Made by a program: the position numbers and the translations under genes. A DNA stretch of 8,121 nt from Firmicutes bacterium UBA3941 (GTDB taxonomy: Bacteria > Bacillota > Clostridia > Caldicoprobacterales > UBA3941): NCBI GenBank assembly GCA_002385665.1, contig DGDX01000118.1:1-8121 (forward strand), given 5' to 3'. Shown here piece by piece: positions 5,871 to 8,121 of the stretch. Under the pieces are notes generated by a model, which did no database searches, had not been told where the DNA came from, and was given only the letters and a program-made list of their open reading frames with translations. Positions within the stretch are counted from its first letter, which is position 1; each line of letters begins with the position of its first letter.

Positions 5871-5878
5871 GGAAGGTG
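5871..5878 (+). promoter_or_regulatory. Ribosome binding site supporting the TTG start of fliM
   Basis: GGAAGGTG ends 7 bases before TTG 5886. The resulting N-terminus MADILSQNEIDELL has the exact family layout with the CheY-P motif at residues 5-14, so the TTG is the real start despite being a rare codon. Confidence 0.75.
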
Positions 5879-5885
5879 AATCACT

Positions 5886-6881
5886 TTGGCAGATATATTA
5901 TCCCAAAATGAAATAGACGAGCTGTTGAATGCCATCAATTCCGGCGAATTTGATGCTTTAAAGATAAACAGCGAGGCAGAAGATAGAAAAATAAAACTAT
6001 ACGATTTTCGAAGGCCTGATAAGTTTGCGAAGGATCAACTAAGAACAATGCAGGTGATCTATGAAAACTATTCCAGGTTAATAGCCTCATATTTATCAGG
6101 CATTCTAAGGACTTTCTGTCAGGTAGATGTGACCTCTGTTGAGCCACAGACCTACTATGAATTTATTAATTCACTGCCTGACCCTGTCGTCCTTGGCATA
6201 TTTAGTTTCAAGCCACTGGCTGGATCTGCCATTATAGAGGTTTCTCCTGATATAACTTATGCTATTATTGATAAAATGTTAGGTGGCACCGGTGAACTGG
6301 TAGATATTAGAAGAGATTTTACGGACATTGAGCTCTCCCTAATTCAAAGAATTATAACGGAGCTAATCTTTATAATGAATGAACCATGGGTCAATGTTAT
6401 GGAGAGCAATTTCAGATTGGAAAGGATTGAAACCAATCCCCAATTTGCCCAGATTATCTCACCCAATGAGACTATTGCGATTATTACAATGAACATAAGT
6501 ATAGGTGGAATCGATGGTTTGTTAAATGTCTGCATTCCCTTTATGGTTTTAGAACCGATTATCGACCAATTGAGTACAAAGTATTGGTTCACTTCCAGCC
6601 TGGAGGGGGATAGAAGTGATGCACAAAGCAAACTATTAGCCAGGCAAATTAAGGATTCAGATGTTGACCTAATCGCGATACTAGGTAATAGTAAAATAAC
6701 CGTAAAAGAATTTGTTGGTTTACAGGTTGGGGATGTGATAAAACTGGATACCCGGACAAGTGATGGGGTATCTCTGGTAATCGGGGATAGGGAAAAATTC
6801 TTTGGCGTGGTAGGAACAAAAAACAATAATTACGCTGTAAAAATAACTGACATAAAAGGGGGAAGGCTAAAAAATGGGTGA
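5886..6881 (+). CDS. fliM: Flagellar motor switch protein FliM
   Basis: FliM links FliG to FliN/FliY in the C-ring and binds phosphorylated CheY to set rotation direction. It has 331 residues, almost the same as in B. subtilis. The N-terminal CheY-P motif LSQNEIDELL is at residues 5-14, followed by a short linker and YDFRRPDKFAKDQLRTM, which begins the middle domain. The middle domain (about 45-240) is CheC-like in fold and carries the FliG-contact loop GGTG at residues 133-136. The C-terminal SpoA domain (about 255-325) has ITVKEFVGLQVGDVIKL and VVGTKNNNYAVKI. The start is TTG 5886, preceded by GGAAGGTG. The gene overlaps fliY by 8 bases. FliM itself lacks the CheC catalytic residues; those are in FliY. 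Confidence 0.96.
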   Translation: MADILSQNEIDELLNAINSGEFDALKINSEAEDRKIKLYDFRRPDKFAKDQLRTMQVIYENYSRLIASYLSGILRTFCQVDVTSVEPQTYYEFINSLPDPVVLGIFSFKPLAGSAIIEVSPDITYAIIDKMLGGTGELVDIRRDFTDIELSLIQRIITELIFIMNEPWVNVMESNFRLERIETNPQFAQIISPNETIAIITMNISIGGIDGLLNVCIPFMVLEPIIDQLSTKYWFTSSLEGDRSDAQSKLLARQIKDSDVDLIAILGNSKITVKEFVGLQVGDVIKLDTRTSDGVSLVIGDREKFFGVVGTKNNNYAVKITDIKGGRLKNG

Positions 6882-8007
6882 ACTGCTCTCTCAGGAAGAA
6901 ATAGATGCTCTACTTAAAGGAAATGCCGATGAAGATATATATGGCGGATCACCAAACGTGGTATTGACTGAAGAGGAAAAGGATGCTTTGGGGGAAATAG
7001 GAAATATCGCAATGGGTACAGCTGCTACTACCCTATATACCTTATTAAACCACAAAGTTTTGATTACTACTCCAAATGTTACAATAACTACCCTAAATGA
7101 TATAGCAGAGCAATATCCCATACCCTTTGTAGCGGTTAAGATACAGTATACCAAAGGGCTGGAGGGTAATAATCTATTGATCATAACTGAAGATGACGTA
7201 AAAACTATAACGGATCTGTTGATGGGTGGAGACGGCACGAACATAGTCGGAGAACTGAATGAATTACAGCTAAGTGCTATAAGTGAAGTCATGAATCAGA
7301 TGATAGGTTCGTCGGCCACATCCCTGGCTTCCATGTTAGGAAAGGATATAAGCATTTCTCCACCGGACGTCTTTAATATCGATCTCGCTAATAAGATCCC
7401 TGATACCTTTTTTAAATCAGACGAACCTATAGTGAAAGTTAATTTTAAGATGGAAATTCCAGGCATACTTGATAGCTATTTAATGCAATTGATTCCACCG
7501 GAATTCGCCAAAGAAATGGTTGAGAGTCTAATAAAAGGCCAAACCGATAGCTATGGACAAGATGCAACTGTTGCCCCATCGGCCAGTACTGAATCCGTAT
7601 ATTCGGCTTCTACCGCTACAGGGTATGGTGCCCAAAGTAGAGAAGAATCCACTACTGTCCAAGACAAAATTTCCAGGTCTATGCCTCCTGTTGGGGTACA
7701 GCCAGTAATCTTTCAGCCTTTTGAGGATAAATCCATACACAAGGAGAGCAGCAACATCGATCTAATCTTGGATGTACCTCTGCAGATATCAGTAGAACTG
7801 GGCAAGACACGAAAAAAGATCCAGGAGATTCTTGAATTAAGTCCAGGGTCTATCGTTGAATTGGATAAGATGGCGGGTGAACCTGTAGATATTTTGGTCA
7901 ATGGTAAAATTATAGCCAAAGGTGAAGTAGTTGTAATCGATGATACTTTTGGTGTAAGAATAACAGATATTCTAACCCCATCAAGTAGAATATCCCATTT
8001 AAGATAA
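6874..8007 (+). CDS. fliY: Flagellar motor switch phosphatase FliY (FliN fusion)
   Basis: FliY is the Firmicute C-ring component that both forms the lower ring through a FliN-like domain and dephosphorylates CheY-P. It has 377 residues, close to the B. subtilis protein. Residues 5-14 (LSQEEIDALL) are the CheY-P docking motif. The CheC-like domain (about 32-220) keeps both phosphatase centres: E41/N44 in LGEIGNIAMG and E138/N141 in SEVMNQMIG. A Ser/Thr/Ala/Gln-rich linker (about 222-290) ends in VGVQPVIFQPF. The SpoA (FliN) domain (about 296-372) has LDVPLQISVELGKTRKKI, LSPGSIVELDK and PVDILVNGKIIAKGEVVV. The start is ATG 6874, after a GGGGGAAGG site, overlapping fliM. Being next to cheY fits its role as the CheY-P phosphatase of the motor. 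Confidence 0.96.
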   Translation: MGELLSQEEIDALLKGNADEDIYGGSPNVVLTEEEKDALGEIGNIAMGTAATTLYTLLNHKVLITTPNVTITTLNDIAEQYPIPFVAVKIQYTKGLEGNNLLIITEDDVKTITDLLMGGDGTNIVGELNELQLSAISEVMNQMIGSSATSLASMLGKDISISPPDVFNIDLANKIPDTFFKSDEPIVKVNFKMEIPGILDSYLMQLIPPEFAKEMVESLIKGQTDSYGQDATVAPSASTESVYSASTATGYGAQSREESTTVQDKISRSMPPVGVQPVIFQPFEDKSIHKESSNIDLILDVPLQISVELGKTRKKIQEILELSPGSIVELDKMAGEPVDILVNGKIIAKGEVVVIDDTFGVRITDILTPSSRISHLR

Positions 8008-8032
8008 TCTTACAGAAAGGTAGGTAGCTACT

Positions 8033-8121
8033 ATGAAAAATAAAATACTAGTTGTAGATGATGCAGCCTTTATGAGAATGATGATCAAAGATATATTGAC
8101 CAAGAATGGATACAATGTTGT
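8033..8121 (+). CDS. cheY: Chemotaxis response regulator CheY, 3'-truncated
   Basis: CheY is the diffusible single-domain response regulator that carries the receptor signal from CheA to the motor switch. The first 29 complete codons are present before the window ends. They read MKNKILVVDDAAFMRMMIKD and then ILTKNGYNV. The acidic pair D9/D10 for Mg binding is visible, and DDAAFMRMMIKDIL matches the start of Bacillus CheY very closely. The phosphorylated Asp and the rest lie outside the window. The start is ATG 8033, with AGGT 7 bases upstream and a stronger AAAGG further up. It follows fliY after 25 bases, the usual Firmicute order. Another response regulator cannot be excluded from 29 residues alone, but context makes CheY by far the best call. 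Confidence 0.9.
   Translation, partial: MKNKILVVDDAAFMRMMIKDILTKNGYNV

Noticed and set aside
6344..6826. 160-codon minus-strand open frame inside fliM
   Set aside because: It is wholly antisense to a clear fliM and has no family pattern; it is a shadow of the coding strand.
6891..7292. 133-codon minus-strand open frame inside fliY
   Set aside because: It is antisense to the CheC-like domain of fliY, Ser/Ile/Val-rich from complementing that codon use, with no recognisable domain.
1..8121. CRISPR array, tRNA/rRNA genes, prophage, toxin-antitoxin or defence genes
   Set aside because: The window is almost fully filled by flagellar genes in one direction, and no repeat array, RNA gene or foreign-looking gene was seen on either strand.

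Overview
The window is a 5'-to-3' stretch of a flagellar gene cluster from a Gram-positive, Clostridia-like member of the Firmicutes. All genes lie on the + strand, with gaps of 88 bases or less and several overlaps. The evidence for the lineage is a FliY of the Bacillus/Clostridia type (CheC-like phosphatase fused to a FliN/SpoA domain), a short FlgD, a flbD (swrD) gene, strong AGGAGG-type ribosome binding sites, frequent TTG/GTG starts and AT-rich DNA. Placing motA-motB inside the operon between flbD and fliL, and a conserved 'flagellar operon protein' between flgD and flgE, is typical of Clostridia rather than Bacillus subtilis. The genus cannot be fixed from this sequence.

Layout: 1-29 is not genomic. 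It contains the exact 19-base Tn5/Nextera mosaic end, so the window starts at an untrimmed contig end. 31-1161 is the 5'-truncated fliK (hook-length control). Then come flgD (hook cap), an uncharacterised flagellar operon protein, flgE (hook), a 16-bp perfect stem-loop just after the flgE stop, flbD/swrD, motA and motB (stator), fliL, fliM and fliY (C-ring switch), and the first 29 complete codons of cheY, which runs off the right edge.

The genes follow flagellar assembly and control: hook building (fliK, flgD, flgE), then torque generation (flbD, motA, motB, fliL), then direction switching and signal removal (fliM, fliY, cheY). FliM and FliY both carry the N-terminal CheY-P docking motif, and FliY keeps both CheC-type active sites, so it can be predicted to bind and dephosphorylate CheY-P.

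I do not see a wholly new system. The points most worth a second look are the stem-loop between hook and motor genes, a candidate promoter overlapping an inverted repeat before fliL, an orphan ribosome binding site with a tiny ORF before flgE, a HA-R-R motif in the uncharacterised flagellar operon protein that recalls RelE/BrnT-like small proteins, and a stator with PomA/PomB-like features.
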